Below are positions 38,201-64,000 of a DNA stretch of 64,000 bases, piece by piece. The DNA lies in contig VXAY01001020.1 of assembly GCA_013399855.1 (NCBI GenBank), positions 36,626-100,625 of the forward strand, read 5' to 3'. The notes under the pieces were generated by a model. That model worked only from the letters and a program-made list of their open reading frames with translations, was not told the origin of the DNA and ran no database searches. This stretch comes from Oxyruncus cristatus (lineage: Eukaryota; Chordata; Aves; Passeriformes; Cotingidae). How positions within the stretch are numbered: position 1 is the stretch's first letter; the number at the start of each line of letters is the position of its first letter. The position numbers and the translations under genes are program-made.

Positions 38201-38831
38201 GACCAGTCCAATTTTAAAATAAAGACCGGGAAGTTGAGCACTGCCATTACTCTACAGAGGAACGCCAGAATACTGCACCGATCCAGAGGTGCCATCCTGG
38301 GATGCTTCTGCGGGAACCTCTGTGAGGCTGGTGCGCGCCTGCCGACACGGGCCACCGTCCCCGCCAGAGGCTCTTCCTGCTCCCCGGGCTGGCAGCAGCA
38401 CCGGAGCCTGCCTCACCACGGGCGAGCAGCGGGCGAGAACCCGGGTGTGCGGGGAGGGTCCGGCCTCACCTTCCCGTGCTGCGAGAGGGACACGTACGGC
38501 ACAGGCTCGCGAGCCTGGCTGTGCCGGGCCATCTGGGCGATCGGGCCTGCCATGTCTGCAAGGCAAAGCAACAGGAGAGACGAGGCTCGCCTCGGCCGCA
38601 GCGCAGGAGGAGTCCCGGTCCGTGCCGTCAGCCCCGGCGGGCCCGCGCCACCCCCGCGGCCCTGCGCTCACCTCGGGGCAGGCTCACTCGATGCGTGCTG
38701 GCCACGGCCTCCCAGTGCGCGAACAGCCGGCCCTGCTCCTCCTGGTCGTCCTCGCTGTCGCCGCCGTCCCCGTCGGCGGCCGCGGGCTCCTCGCCCAGGC
38801 GCTCCAGGTCCTCCAGCGTGATCCGCGCCAT
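35087..38831 (-). CDS. SOUL/HEBP-family heme-binding-like protein, complete
   Basis: Five coding exons: 38672-38831, 38470-38555, 35742-35883, 35426-35609 and 35087-35261. They join in phase to 747 bases, 248 residues plus TGA. Residues about 83-248 form a SOUL domain: YEERRYPAGKWACV near its start, SFMKLMRYICKENSV, the MTVPVLNEI strand, ERAPLRVITRVFYG and a C-terminal NPSIPQRRNEIWFICRAE, each matching HEBP2 in order. The first 53 residues (exon 1) are acidic (GDGGDSEDDQEEQ) and unlike HEBP1/2. The start ATG has a strong context (GCGGCGATGG), and exon 2 has two further ATGs. Family members bind porphyrins, but the histidine proposed as axial ligand in SOUL is arginine here. It is neither HEBP1 nor HEBP2 by sequence; a separate SOUL paralogue retained in non-mammals is likely. 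Confidence 0.9.
35426..35609 (-). CDS. SOUL-family gene exon 4
   Basis: Encodes GCYLGMTVPVLNEIHLTKDE through TERAPLRVIT. Acceptor ctccttctag, donor GTGACC. It includes the PPVPMDPEIHI segment that aligns with PPRPLESDVFI of HEBP2. Confidence 0.94.
35742..35883 (-). CDS. SOUL-family gene exon 3 (start of SOUL domain)
   Basis: Encodes CEEAAYEERRYPAGKWACVT through KENSV. Acceptor cctgtttcag, donor GTGTGTG. It holds the family's Y-E-x-R-x-Y-x-x-x-K-W signature. Confidence 0.93.
35884..38469 (-). other. SOUL-family gene intron 2
   Basis: About 2.6 kb without recognised exons or repeats. A short local repeat of agatcttcag occurs near 37485-37510 and again near 37871. Confidence 0.7.
38470..38555 (-). 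CDS. SOUL-family gene exon 2
   Basis: Encodes DMAGPIAQMARHSQAREP, then VPYVSLSQHGK. Acceptor ccttgcag, donor GTGAGG, leaving phase 0. Confidence 0.87.
38672..38831 (-). CDS. SOUL-family gene exon 1 (acidic N-terminus)
   Basis: Begins MARITLEDLERLGEEP, followed by an acidic run and GRLFAHWEAVASTHRVSLPR. Donor GTGAGC after phase 1. No signal peptide or membrane segment is visible. Confidence 0.85.
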
Positions 38832-38880
38832 CGCCGCGAACAGCGTCGGGAGCGGCACCGCCCCGGGGCGGCGCGGCGGG

Positions 38881-38892
38881 AGCGCCCCCTGG
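38881..38892 (-). promoter_or_regulatory. CTCF-like site between KLC4 and SOUL gene
   Basis: The minus strand reads CCAGGGGGCGCT, an exact match to the 12-base core of the vertebrate CTCF consensus, located between the KLC4 poly(A) signal and the SOUL-gene ATG. Confidence 0.6.
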
Positions 38893-38938
38893 CGCGCCGN
38901 ACCGCTGAGGCCGAGCCGCGGTCGCTTCTAGGGTCGAT

Positions 38939-38944
38939 TTTATT
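38939..38944 (-). terminator. KLC4: Poly(A) signal of KLC4
   Basis: AATAAA on the minus strand within an AT-rich island (atttaataaaataaag) in otherwise GC-rich DNA, about 375 bases after the KLC4 stop. It implies cleavage near 38920, about 90 bases before the next gene's start codon. Confidence 0.8.
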
Positions 38945-39319
38945 TAATAAAATAAAGTACAGCGATCACCCGGCAGGGGACCGGCGTCGGGGGGGCACGG
39001 GGCACTTCTGCCACTGCCCCGGCCGGGGGGATAGCCCGCCCTCCCTCCCCGGGCTGGCGGTTCTACCTGACGAGCGTGCGCGGCCGGTACCGAGCGAGCC
39101 GCCACCGGGGCTGCTGAGCCCCGTGTGCGGCAGAGGAGCATGCGGGCGGGCTGCGGTGCCCAAACTAGTAGCTAGGGACTCCCGGGGGAGGCCGGGCTGG
39201 GCAGGCAGACGGTGGCACGAGAGCCGGTGATGGGGAAAACAGAGCAGGTGGTGTGGGGAGGTGCCGGGTGCTGCCCCGTGCAGCGCGAAGCCAGGGTGCC
39301 CAGCAGCAGAGCAGCCAGG

Positions 39320-54135
<14,816 letters not shown>

Positions 54136-54153
54136 AGTCCTACTCCTGCAGCC

Positions 54154-57100
54154 CTACGGAGACCAAGACAAAACCTGAGTGCCCCAGTGCTGTTTCAGAG
54201 CGCCACAACCACAAGCGCAACACAAGTATCCAATCTCCTCCCAGTCCGAGAGAGCGTTTAACTGGTTGCCTACTCTAAGCCCTTTATCTTACCCTCTCCC
54301 TTCAGCAGCAGGCAGCTGTCAGGGAATATGCCTCTGCTTTTGTGGCCTGGCACGCTGGCAACCAGTGCAGGTGGCACACGAGGACAGGAGACAAAAAGGC
54401 TGAAATCAGTGCTGACCTCCAACACTCCCACATGCCCAGCAGGAGGAGAGCTAATTTAGCTTCCATTTAAGAGCAGAGATTTGTGGTTGCAATCCGTACA
54501 CCTCCTGCCCACAGACCACTGATGCAGAGAGGCTGTCAGAGCTCAACACCTCTTCTGACTGCAGAAGAAAGGGAACAGAAAGTGGAGGGATGCCAGCTCA
54601 AAGCTTTCTGCTTCCTCATCGAAAATCTCCTGGAAGAACATCTCATAGACAGGGAGGCAGCAGTGGCATTACTGTGCCAAAATATTGCCTGACCAGAAGA
54701 GCACATCCTGACGATCAATGCCACGGCACAAAACGGCCATTGTGGCAATAAGGGACACAACACCACCAGCAGGACTGACTCACACAGTGTGGGGAAGCTT
54801 ACATACACCAACTGCTACAGTCACACTAGCATAACCCTTGTGTGGGTGTCAGCTTGAAACACTAAGAGCTTTTCCATCTTCACGCGCCCTCCTGCCAGCC
54901 CAAGGACTCCTCAGGATGGCATAAGGACTCTGTACTCCTTCCCTGTCCTCCCCCTAGATATACAATGGGAGACTACCAAGCTACTGCCTTGGCACAGGGA
55001 CACCAATCGCTACAACCCACAAGATTAGTGTGGCTGCAAGATCCCTTCACAGAAAGTCCAGAAGGTAGGGAAACACTACAGGCCAGAGGGTGTGAGGCAC
55101 AAGAGGCAGGCAAGACCCCTTACAGCTGGTTGACAGTACCCTGGCTGCTCCATGACTCAGTAATCTAACCCAGTCCCAGTCTCCCCCTCCAGCAGGGCCA
55201 CCCCAGCAGCCTCCTCACATTACTCAGTAATAAAGCCACCACCCACCTCACTATGGGTCACTCCAAAACAAGCCTCCTGCGATGCCCTGCACAGGCACCT
55301 CCTTGCCATCTGGAGCTGGCAGAGGGCTCTGCAACCTGAGTGTCCAGGGCCCTGCTGCCAAGACAGCTGGCAAACTGCCCAGGAGCTATGCAGGAGGTCA
55401 TGAGGAAATTGGTGCCCATGGATTTGCCCTTGCCCTCCTGCAGGAGACACCTCTGCGTGGTTTGAGCTCTTTGTTGGGCAGCTGCCTTATGCCTAGTTTA
55501 GGGAGAGAACAGAAATCCTGCCTCAGGTATAGGAACAGACAAAGCAGGGCTCTCTTTCCCCTTCCTGGCAGGGCTCCTTTTCTCCTCACCTATGCAGCCT
55601 GCCCAGGAAGGCTCAGGGCAATCCCACAGTCCAGCTACCAGGGAGCTACTAGAGAGTCAACCCTGAGCAGCTGAGGGGCCCAGTTTCTCCCCCGTTGCAG
55701 CACTGAAAGTGAAGATGATGACCAGCGCTGGGACAGTTGTTCCAAGTAAGCACATCTCATTATATCCACCAATTTCCTCCCCTTTATCCTCACTCTTTCT
55801 CAAGTTATTTTATAGGCCTGAACTCTCCTCTCAACTCTTCTTTGGTTTCTGTTTCAGTGACACAAATCCATCCCTCAGAAAGGGGAGCAAACTCTCAACA
55901 TACAGTTGAGGGTCCTTCTGCTCAGCAGGCAGAAGCACTTCATGTCTCTTGAAGACTGCATTCCTGTTCACACCTCTGAACAAAAACTGAGTTGTCCTCC
56001 CCCATCCACCCCAGAGTGACAGTGCTGACATCACATTCACTTCATGATCTCAGCATCAGCACCAGCCATGAGTCAGACTTCACTGTATCCTTCACTTTTG
56101 GGTATCTCCCATGCTTCATATGCAGTTAACCCTGTGCACTGGGCATTTTAGACCAAAATGGTCTCATTTGGACTGCAACTTACGCCAGTTTGGTTTAGAG
56201 AAGACCATATGATAAGGACAGCATGAAAAACCTCATTACAGTTAAGACAGAGAGCACAGAATACTGTTTTGAAAGGAAAAATAGGTCTGTTGAGAGTTGG
56301 CTGCCACTCATAACCTATCTTCCAAACCAGCAGTTAAGCAGACTAGTTGACAATTACCCTGGTTATTCTTTTTCCTACCTTTATAACACATCTGGACTGT
56401 GATCAAGTGCTAAAGCAATAAAGGAAGCCTTTCCTAAGGCAGATTTTTGCAGGTGAGCACAACTCAGGAAGAAATGTGCAACAATTTCCAGCCTGAAAGA
56501 AAAAGGCTGGTGGCCCAAAGGACACTAGTGCTGCCTCATCTGGCCAAGCACTGCTGTCCTGCTCTGAAATACGTCCAGAGAGCTTCCCAGGAAGGCTCAG
56601 CAGGCCTTCCACCTGCTTCCACAGAACCCAAGGGTTCTGCTAAAGGGTTAAATGGCTCCATCACTAGTTTCAACTCATAAGGAAACACAGCCCAAGACTT
56701 AGAAACAGGGAAGTGGGAGTTTAAAGGAGCATAGGCAATGCTTGGGACACAAGAAGATACCCAGGAACGGCCTCATACACAACATATCACAAAACTAGAA
56801 CTCTGCTCTAAAACTGACACAACTAGGCAGTCCCTATGGGTACTGGGTCAGCTGTGAAATGCTGAGTTTTCACGGCAGCACCACTTATGTCCATACCAAG
56901 ATCTTGCTGCCATCTTTAGAAAGTACAATACATATGCATTGGGAAGAGGAACATGATACAGGACAAAAAGCCACCAGAGTTTGCACCTTGCTAGGTAACA
57001 GTCGGACAAGACCCAACTCCATAGAAAATCAGCCTCAATAATTCTACTGTACACAGAACCACTCTTTAACCATGAAATTGCTGTGTGTTAAACCACCAGT

Positions 57101-60100
57101 GCCTCTACAACAGCAACGTTCTTTCTTCAGCCCTTCCAGCAGAAAACATTCAAGCATTTCACAGTCCCTACAATCAACTCGTTTTTTGAAACTGTAAAGA
57201 TTTCAGGCTGAGAAGCGAAAACAGTCAAAACATCCTGACCCACAGCACAGACTCATCCTACCCTGCAACTACATCCTCAGATCCTTCAAGACATACCAAT
57301 ACAGGCTCTTCTCTCACTGGCTCTGCAAACATCTGTACACAACCTTGGCCTGTCTCCCCTCGGATGACATCCTAGAAGCACAGCTCTGCAAGGTATCAAC
57401 ATGTTTCCAGTGTTCAGTGGCAGACAGGGGATTGTTCAGACTAAGAACAACACGCAGCTGCTCAACAAGAAAACAGGCATGAGACTGCAGAGAAGTCACT
57501 CAAATGCTGCTACCTCTTGCACAGCAAAGAAAACCAACAAAGACTGGCGGGAGGTGACTTATTACCCTTCCAAAGCAATAATTTTCCCCCCCAGAGTCTT
57601 ATTTCCAGTTCTCCCCAGTGCTGACAGGTCTACATTTGGTGCTCAGCCCTCCAAAGGGGAAACATGCTTTATGGCAGCCAATGTCAAGGTCAGGCAGGCT
57701 GACGCTGCTGTATACACGCTCTTCCTACTCCTTTACATTCAGCAAAGGGCACTGAGTGTCCTTTATCCAGACAGAAAACACTCCTGAAGAGAGAGGGGGA
57801 GAAATCACCATCTGCCTTTTGCAGGGTGAGGTTAAACTGGAAAAGGAAGAAAGAACACTTCTCCAAATAGCTCCTTGAGAGATGGACTGCCCAGCTCCTA
57901 GTTTATTCTGCTGCATTCCTCATGGCTCTGCAGGTGTCACAGCCCAGGTCTCCACCTGCACGTTTCCGCTCTAGTTGGCATGTCTTCCCTGTTTACTGTG
58001 AGCTGCTAGAATAGCCTGGCTTTCCAACAACATCCACCTCATCTCCGCTCTTCTGCTCCCACTTGGAGCAGTGCTGCTGGAAGACAGGGAAGGAATATGC
58101 ATGCACTGAGCTTTGTGGCAACTGCAGCAATCAGCCAGGAATCCACCAGCAAGCACATCCTGCCAGGCAGAAACCTTCCTCCTGTGTTCAAGTGCGTAAC
58201 CGGGAAATCACTGAAATTGCTGATGCAATTTCAGCAGCTCGTTTTTCTGCCTCTGAAAACTGCTCCCACATGCAAGAGCTTTAAGAGGAAAGAGCTGGAA
58301 ACCTCACTGCTTTTATCTTCAACCCACAACAGCTACAGATTAAATGGGTCCAAATGAATCTTAAAGCTCAGGTTGTGATGCCTAATGCTAGAAGACTATG
58401 GAGACTGGAAAAAAAAAGCACCAGGGAAATCAGGAGTCAAATACAATAGGACAGAGATTTCAGATCTATGCACACCTCAACAAATTCAGTTCACTGCCTC
58501 CCTGCATGTCCCTGGACCTAAGTGATATGAAGGGTACCATCCCAACTTGAACAAGCAACAGTGTCAAGACAATAACTGCAGCTTCTTTCAAATTGCAGAA
58601 GGTCTGCCAGCACTTTCTGTATAGAAGTGGGCACAGATTTTTAGCAGCAAATTCTTCTGTAGGAGAAGGTCATCTAAGGATATGGTACTTGCAGGAAAAC
58701 AGCTGGGTTCTGGAAAAAAAGCTTCCTGTGGAAGAGTAAGTCTGACCCATAGCAAGAATGAGTGACCACATTTGGGAGATAGATAGCAACGGTAACAGGA
58801 AATAGGAACAGAGGGCTTAGTCTTACTTCACCATAATTATCCCAGTCTCATGCTGTGAGACATGCTTATACTACCTGGTAAAACAGAAAAGGTTATGTAT
58901 TTGGGAAGAAAAACTACTTGACAAAAGCAGGGAGGGGTGGTGTGTAGGGTGTTTTGGTTTTTTCTCTGTTGGACCTCTGCCAGCTCATTACTGCTGAACA
59001 ACAAAGGGTCTCTGGAAAGACTGGCTGACCTCCAATGAAGCTAGAAGTGAGTTCCCAAATAAGACAGCTGAGTCTTTGACACGGCTACAAAACCTAGACC
59101 TAATACTTTGGAAGCTGAAAAATAAAATAAAAGCAATCAGAGTACCAAAGCTGCAACCATCAGAGAGGCCATGCCATGAGCACAAGCTTTCTCCTTATTT
59201 TGATACCATACTGTCAGAAAGCAAATAGAGGCTGTAGGAGATTACAGTCAGCTGCACAGAGCCCCTGAGGCTTCCACTGCACAGCCAGGACACACTGACA
59301 CTGCCAGGAAACTTGCACGCTGCCACACCACTGTTAGAAGTCACCACCTCAGGCCACCTGTAACAGAGCCACAGAAAAGGGATGACAAACTGGTGCTGCT
59401 GGGCTGCACATCCAACAGTCAGCATTTCCAGAGCTGCTCCAATACGGGTAAAACAAGAAATGCTGAGGTTCATGTGAGGCTCAGAGCAGCAAGAGTGCTC
59501 TGTGATGCTTGTTACCACTGCCAGAAATGCCTGTGTGCTCCCCTAGAGCCACTAAGAACACGCAAAGAGAAGATCAGTGAGGGGTCAGCACCCTGGGAGT
59601 TCATACCCAACTAATCTCTGAGCTGCAATCCCAAAGTCAAAAGATGTCACTCAATTCCAATGTGTATGACATTCTCTGTCACCAAGTGTTCCTGGCTCAT
59701 AAGTTTCACCACCCTATTGCCAAAAAAAGGGGGCACCCAAAGTTCTCTCCCAATACATTTTCCAATGAATTCCTGAATTCCTTAGATAAACTCAATACAT
59801 TTATCTTTGCTGAACACCTTTTCAGGATAAAGGAGTGAGGCACAGAACTAGAAACTGATCCAAGGCCTAGACACAAGGAATGCAGTGCATGCCTCCTTTC
59901 AGCAGGGTCCCATAGGGGCCCTTCTCCAAAGCAAGAGAAGAAATGCGATCTACCTCCAGCAACAGAGCAGGCAGCAGAGGCAACGAGCTCTCTCACTCAC
60001 ACTCTATGTCCCAAAACCAGGACTCTCCTTGGCATCCAGGCACCCTCCACACATGGTTTTGAAGCCAATCTCCAAGACCAGAAAGGCTTCACCCAAGCAG

Positions 60101-62698
60101 CTTCCACAATCCTTAGGGTGGTGTACCTTAGTACAAGTTGACTGTGCTATTGGAAGCAGCACAGGCCTCCCTATCCCCTGGACAGGGATCAAGGCCAGGA
60201 TTGCTTCTTTTAGCAGCAGCTGACACATGCCAGCTCTAACTGACTGTGAAGCTAGGGGGTTTTTTTTCTAGATACTGTAAGGCTTGTGTTGGGAATGTCT
60301 ATGCTAACTAGCAGGCTGCAAGAGGCCCAGAGGACTAGCACTAAGGAACTAGATTTGCAGCTCAAGTGGAAGGGCTCTCCTGCAAGGAGATAGAAGGTTC
60401 CCTTCATGTTCTTTCCCTTCAGCACCTAACACTCCTCTCTGTCCCAGAAGCTTCAGCTCCCTACCACCTACAATCTCTAACAGAAAACATGCCGTCACAT
60501 AACCCTCCTGAAACCTAAGGCAACCTAGGTGCTAAAGCGGCTTTAAAAGGACTTGGCCACAGTGAGTCAGGTTCAAACCACTACAGAAAGAACATGGGAG
60601 CTTCCCACCTCCCTCTTTACAGCCTTCAGCTGGAAATCACAAGACAAAAGGTACTAGGGGTTGTTTTGATTGACCAGAGCAAGCAATTCCTGTGTTATCA
60701 AAACATGTTCCAATTCCAATATGCATATGTACTCTGAGGAAGACAGAGCAAGTGGTCTGGTTGGCTTTGTATCAGATCACTCATTCCTTTCAAGACCAGA
60801 AAGGTCTTACTCCCTTCATTCATTACTATTAAAGAATACAGATAGCGGAAGCAATAAGAGTTTAAAAACCCCAACAAAACAACCACCCATAGCAAAAACA
60901 AACAAATAAAACAAACAGCACCAACTTGTGCCACTAGCTGAATGCCATTTTGCTCTGTATTGCACTTCACACTGCTTACAATGCCAGCTGGCTGGGGAAA
61001 CATGCACCTTCCAGCAGGCCACTGGAATGAGAACAGCAGTCTTCACCACCCCCACTAGCAAGCTTGTGCTGGCACCTCCAGATCAGCTGATAAGACCTTG
61101 TTTTTAAATTCTTGCTTATGTCTGCAGCAGCTCACCAAATCCATTCTGCATCTGCTGCGCCTGGGACTACAGTAGAACACCATCAAAATGTGTTTCCAGC
61201 CTAGTGGAGACAAGAGCTAAGCAGTTGGAATAAAGCCAGGACAAGCATCTCTTCCTAGCTTCAGAATCTGATTGGGAGTCTCACTCTATAAAAAACAGAG
61301 TGAGAGCCATTATCTTGCCCTGACAGCATGAAGTGGTATTAAAGCAGGCAGAATAATTCCCAGGAGCCAGTGCCTCTGCAGGCATCTGTCTAATGTGAAT
61401 GCTATGCACTGGATGTGCCTGAGGAGTACAGGAGATGGCCACGATGCAGATGGGACCAGCAAGAGCCCTGAAGCCACTGTGCGTGCCCTGAAGGGCTCTG
61501 GAGTGTGAACACTCCCTCCCATGGCGTACCTGGGGCAGCAGCAAACACCAGCTGACTGCAGGCTGCAAGACTGCGCTATTATTTCCAGAAGTAAACAGGT
61601 TTTGTAAACCATAACATGGCAACCAAATTCACAGAGACAAACCTCTACCTACATAACAAGCAAAGGATCCGTTTTACCTCTGGCTCTCCTGTCTAGCTGG
61701 AGCTCTTTGTGGTTTTTTCCCCAGCAAATTAAGCCTTTATCCAGAAACTCTGCCAAGGTCAGAATCTGGCCATGTGTCTCCTTTGTGCCCCAAGAGCCAT
61801 TTTGGAATTTGGGGTTAATATCGTTGTTATAACCTGGACATTCCTCCAAAACAGCAGATGAAAGAACACATGCTTCCTGCTCCTTCTGCCAATTACAGCA
61901 AAGCGCAGCCATGTTTATTTACCCTGTGTCTGAGCTGGCTAGATCTTTGACCTATGTGTGCTGAACACCACCCTCTTTCCCCACACGCAGAGGCACGGGC
62001 GGGTGCTTTCCATATCTCCAAGGTGGCATAGCAGAGAGGAGACCAAGGGCACTAGGGAGGATGGAACGGCAACTGAGTGCCAGATGGCCCCGAGCAAGAC
62101 TCAGGGAAGCCTGCGGTTTTGGTAACGAGCTGCTGCCTCCCACCATTGTGCAGATTTCTCCCGGCTGCCTGGCCAGAGCGTTCTACCGCAACACCATCCC
62201 CCAGCTCTTCTTCAGACACCTCCTCCCAGACGCATCCTTTCCTTCCCAGAAGCTTACCAGCGATTGCCCCCCTCCCCCAGCCCACCACTTCTGGTAGGGC
62301 GCACCTCCACTTCGGAACAGCTTAGGAAGCAGTTAATTGATGGAAGGAAGGTTTTGGGGGAAACAAGGCTCTTTGAGAGCCATTGCTGTATGACCTGCCT
62401 CCGTCATCGTTTCTCCGGCTTTGTCTGGCAGGAGTCACGCCCGCTGCGTATCCTTGGAACAAGCAAGCCAGAGAAGCCCCTTCAACCCTCAGAACCACCA
62501 CAGAGAAATTCTGTGCCCACCTGGCTAGCTGCAAGCTTCGCGAGGGAAAAAAAAAAAAAAAAAAAAAAAAAAGTTTTCATCAGCTCTGCCCGAAATTGCG
62601 CATCAGAGCGGTCCTTTGTTCCAGGGAGGCTGGGCACCCTGCCCGCCTCAGTCACCGGATGGGAATGTCCCCCGCCCCGTGCCGCAGAGGAGCGGTAC
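54154..62698 (-). other. KLC4 5' UTR intron (probable)
   Basis: About 8.5 kb from the acceptor ahead of the start-codon exon to the nearest CpG island upstream. No coding exon recognised. A 26-base poly(A) run lies at 62547-62572. Confidence 0.55.
62547..62572 (+). repeat. Poly(A) run
   Basis: 26 uninterrupted A residues at the left edge of the CpG island. It could be the tail of a retroposed insert, but I see no recognisable body or target-site duplication. Confidence 0.9.
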
Positions 62699-63020
62699 CT
62701 GGCTGCCTGCAGCGGCTTGTCCAGCGCCGGCTCCCCCGGAAGAGGCGAAGGAGCGATGGCCGCGGCGCTCCGCGGCTCCCTCTGCCGCGCTGCCCTCGGA
62801 GCGAGCAGCGGCGCAGGCACCCTGCGCTCGGCAGCCAACCACACTGCGGCAGGGGGAGGGGAGGGATGCGGACGGGCTTCGGCAACAGGACGGTCGGACG
62901 CTCTCGTGGGAGCGCAGAAAGCGCCACGCGCGCCCAGCCCACGGCTCCCTCCCCGGGGATCGACCGGAGCACCAGGGAGCAGGGCTAAGCCCCCGAGACG
63001 CCGCCAAACTCTGCCCAAGG
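62600..63020. promoter_or_regulatory. KLC4: CpG island, probable KLC4 promoter
   Basis: Dense CpG with no TATA box. On the minus strand a CAG|GTACCG donor (exon edge 62699) could end an untranslated KLC4 exon 1. On the plus strand an ATG at 62756 in good context opens a reading frame. This fits a bidirectional promoter, but no transcript evidence is available here. Confidence 0.45.
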
Positions 63021-63839
63021 AGATCTACCCAGCATCGAGCTACTCCTCAGACCGCCAAAGCCTTGTTCCATCCCACCCTCCAATCCTGTGGTGAAAGGTT
63101 TTACATTCTGTTTGGTATCACCCTTGCCTTCATCCCACTGCTGACCCCATCCCAGCCCCTAAAGCCGAGCTGGTGTAGCTGCAGAGAACCCTCCAGTTGT
63201 GTGGTGACTGCTATCGCTGTGCCCACCGCGATGGCCGGAGCCCTGCTGTGTGCACACTGCACAGGGTGGAGCTAGGCCAGGCAGTGCCTGGAAGCACTTG
63301 TTCAGTCTCTAGGTGCTTCACACAGAGAGGGGACAACGACACAGAGCCCAGCTTGGGGAGTTGCTACAGTCACCCCATCCACAGTAACACACAACTGTCT
63401 TGGTGCTCCCTGCGATGTTTTGTGAGCCTTATGCTGCCCCCAGTTACCTACATCTGCCTGTCCCAGTGCTTCACTAGTGTTCCTGTCCCTTCCCACTGAT
63501 TCCCCCGAGGGGGAAGGGATTCGGATGTCCCAGGAGGCAGCCCAGCCATGTTGACACGCAGGTTCTCTCTTGCCTCATCTCACAACATACATTTCTCCTC
63601 TAACGCTGTTCTCCCTTCCCTAATTCTGGAGGGCAAACCTGGCTTGCTATGGGGAACACACAGCAATGGCACAGTTAAAAGTCACACAAGTTACATAGCG
63701 AGAATGCAAACATACATTACATACGCTATTTGTCTTACAGTGAAAGCCATTCCTGGCAGTGAAGGCACGGACTAATTATAGAGCGGTGAATCCCGCAGTC
63801 TGGGCCCACAGCACCCTGGAAACAGCCATGGCTGGGACT

Positions 63840-64000
63840 ACGGGCTGAGCCCCCGCTGTCACACACATACTCCGATCCTCTCCCGGAGGCTCCTGGCCCC
63901 CGCCAGCCGACCCGGCCCTGCCCGCGGCCCGACCCCCCGCGGCCCCCCTCGGGGCCGGGACCACCGAGCCTGCAGACCCGGGGCTGCCCGAGCAGGGCGG
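63840..64000. promoter_or_regulatory. Second CpG-rich block at right edge
   Basis: GC-rich, CpG-dense DNA that continues past the window. The minus strand offers a GGA|GTATGTGTGT donor (exon edge 63871), so an alternative KLC4 first exon is possible; a neighbouring gene's promoter is equally possible. Confidence 0.35.

Larger units (their letters stand above)
38280..38935 (-). promoter_or_regulatory. CpG island over SOUL-gene exons 1-2 and its promoter
   Basis: Dense CpG over exons 1 and 2 and up to the KLC4 3' end. Only about 100 bases separate the ATG from the KLC4 poly(A) signal, so the promoter is very short or overlaps the KLC4 3' UTR. One ambiguous base (n) lies at 38900. Confidence 0.6.

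Noticed and set aside
62264..63275. Long plus-strand ORFs through the poly(A) run and CpG island
   Set aside because: The poly(A) run gives a run of lysines and the CpG island lacks stops; the three frames overlap and none matches a known protein. Only the short ATG at 62756 is kept as a weak candidate.

Overview
This is vertebrate nuclear DNA, most likely from a bird. Every coding block is a short exon bounded by GT/AG splice sites, introns are fairly compact, there are GC-rich CpG-island promoters, and I see almost no recognisable young transposons. The proteins match vertebrate families closely. An extra SOUL/heme-binding gene sits between two genes that, as I recall, are neighbours in human 6p21.1. 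The class assignment is an inference; the gene identifications are firm.

All three genes are on the minus strand, so the layout reads right to left. (1) KLC4, kinesin light chain 4: 15 coding exons between 54135 and 39320 (633 residues, complete). An untranslated first exon probably lies more than 8 kb upstream, in the CpG island near 62.6-63.0 kb. (2) A SOUL/HEBP-family gene: 5 coding exons between 38831 and 35087 (248 residues, complete). Its start codon is only about 108 bp from the KLC4 poly(A) signal. (3) PTK7 (chicken KLG), a catalytically dead receptor tyrosine kinase of Wnt/planar-polarity signalling. The start codon is at 32129, directly against a 271-base assembly gap that hides the signal-peptide exon. 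A 24-kb first intron follows, then exons 2-14 from 8137 to 1238 encode all seven Ig domains, the membrane segment and the juxtamembrane region. The pseudokinase exons lie beyond the left edge.

In every exon the splice phase of one end matches the next, so the models are internally consistent. KLC4 is a cargo adaptor of kinesin-1, PTK7 is a surface co-receptor and the SOUL protein is probably cytosolic. They share no obvious pathway, so this is a syntenic block rather than a functional cluster.

The non-coding points most worth following are: a divergent pair of CTCF-like motifs at the KLC4/SOUL boundary; a 17-bp inverted repeat in a KLC4 intron whose two arms are each a MEF2 consensus; a tRNA-like A-box/B-box element in PTK7 intron 1; a degenerate minisatellite in a PTK7 intron; and a possible divergent transcript at the KLC4 promoter. 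I found no prokaryotic features, CRISPR array, intact transposon or functional tRNA gene.
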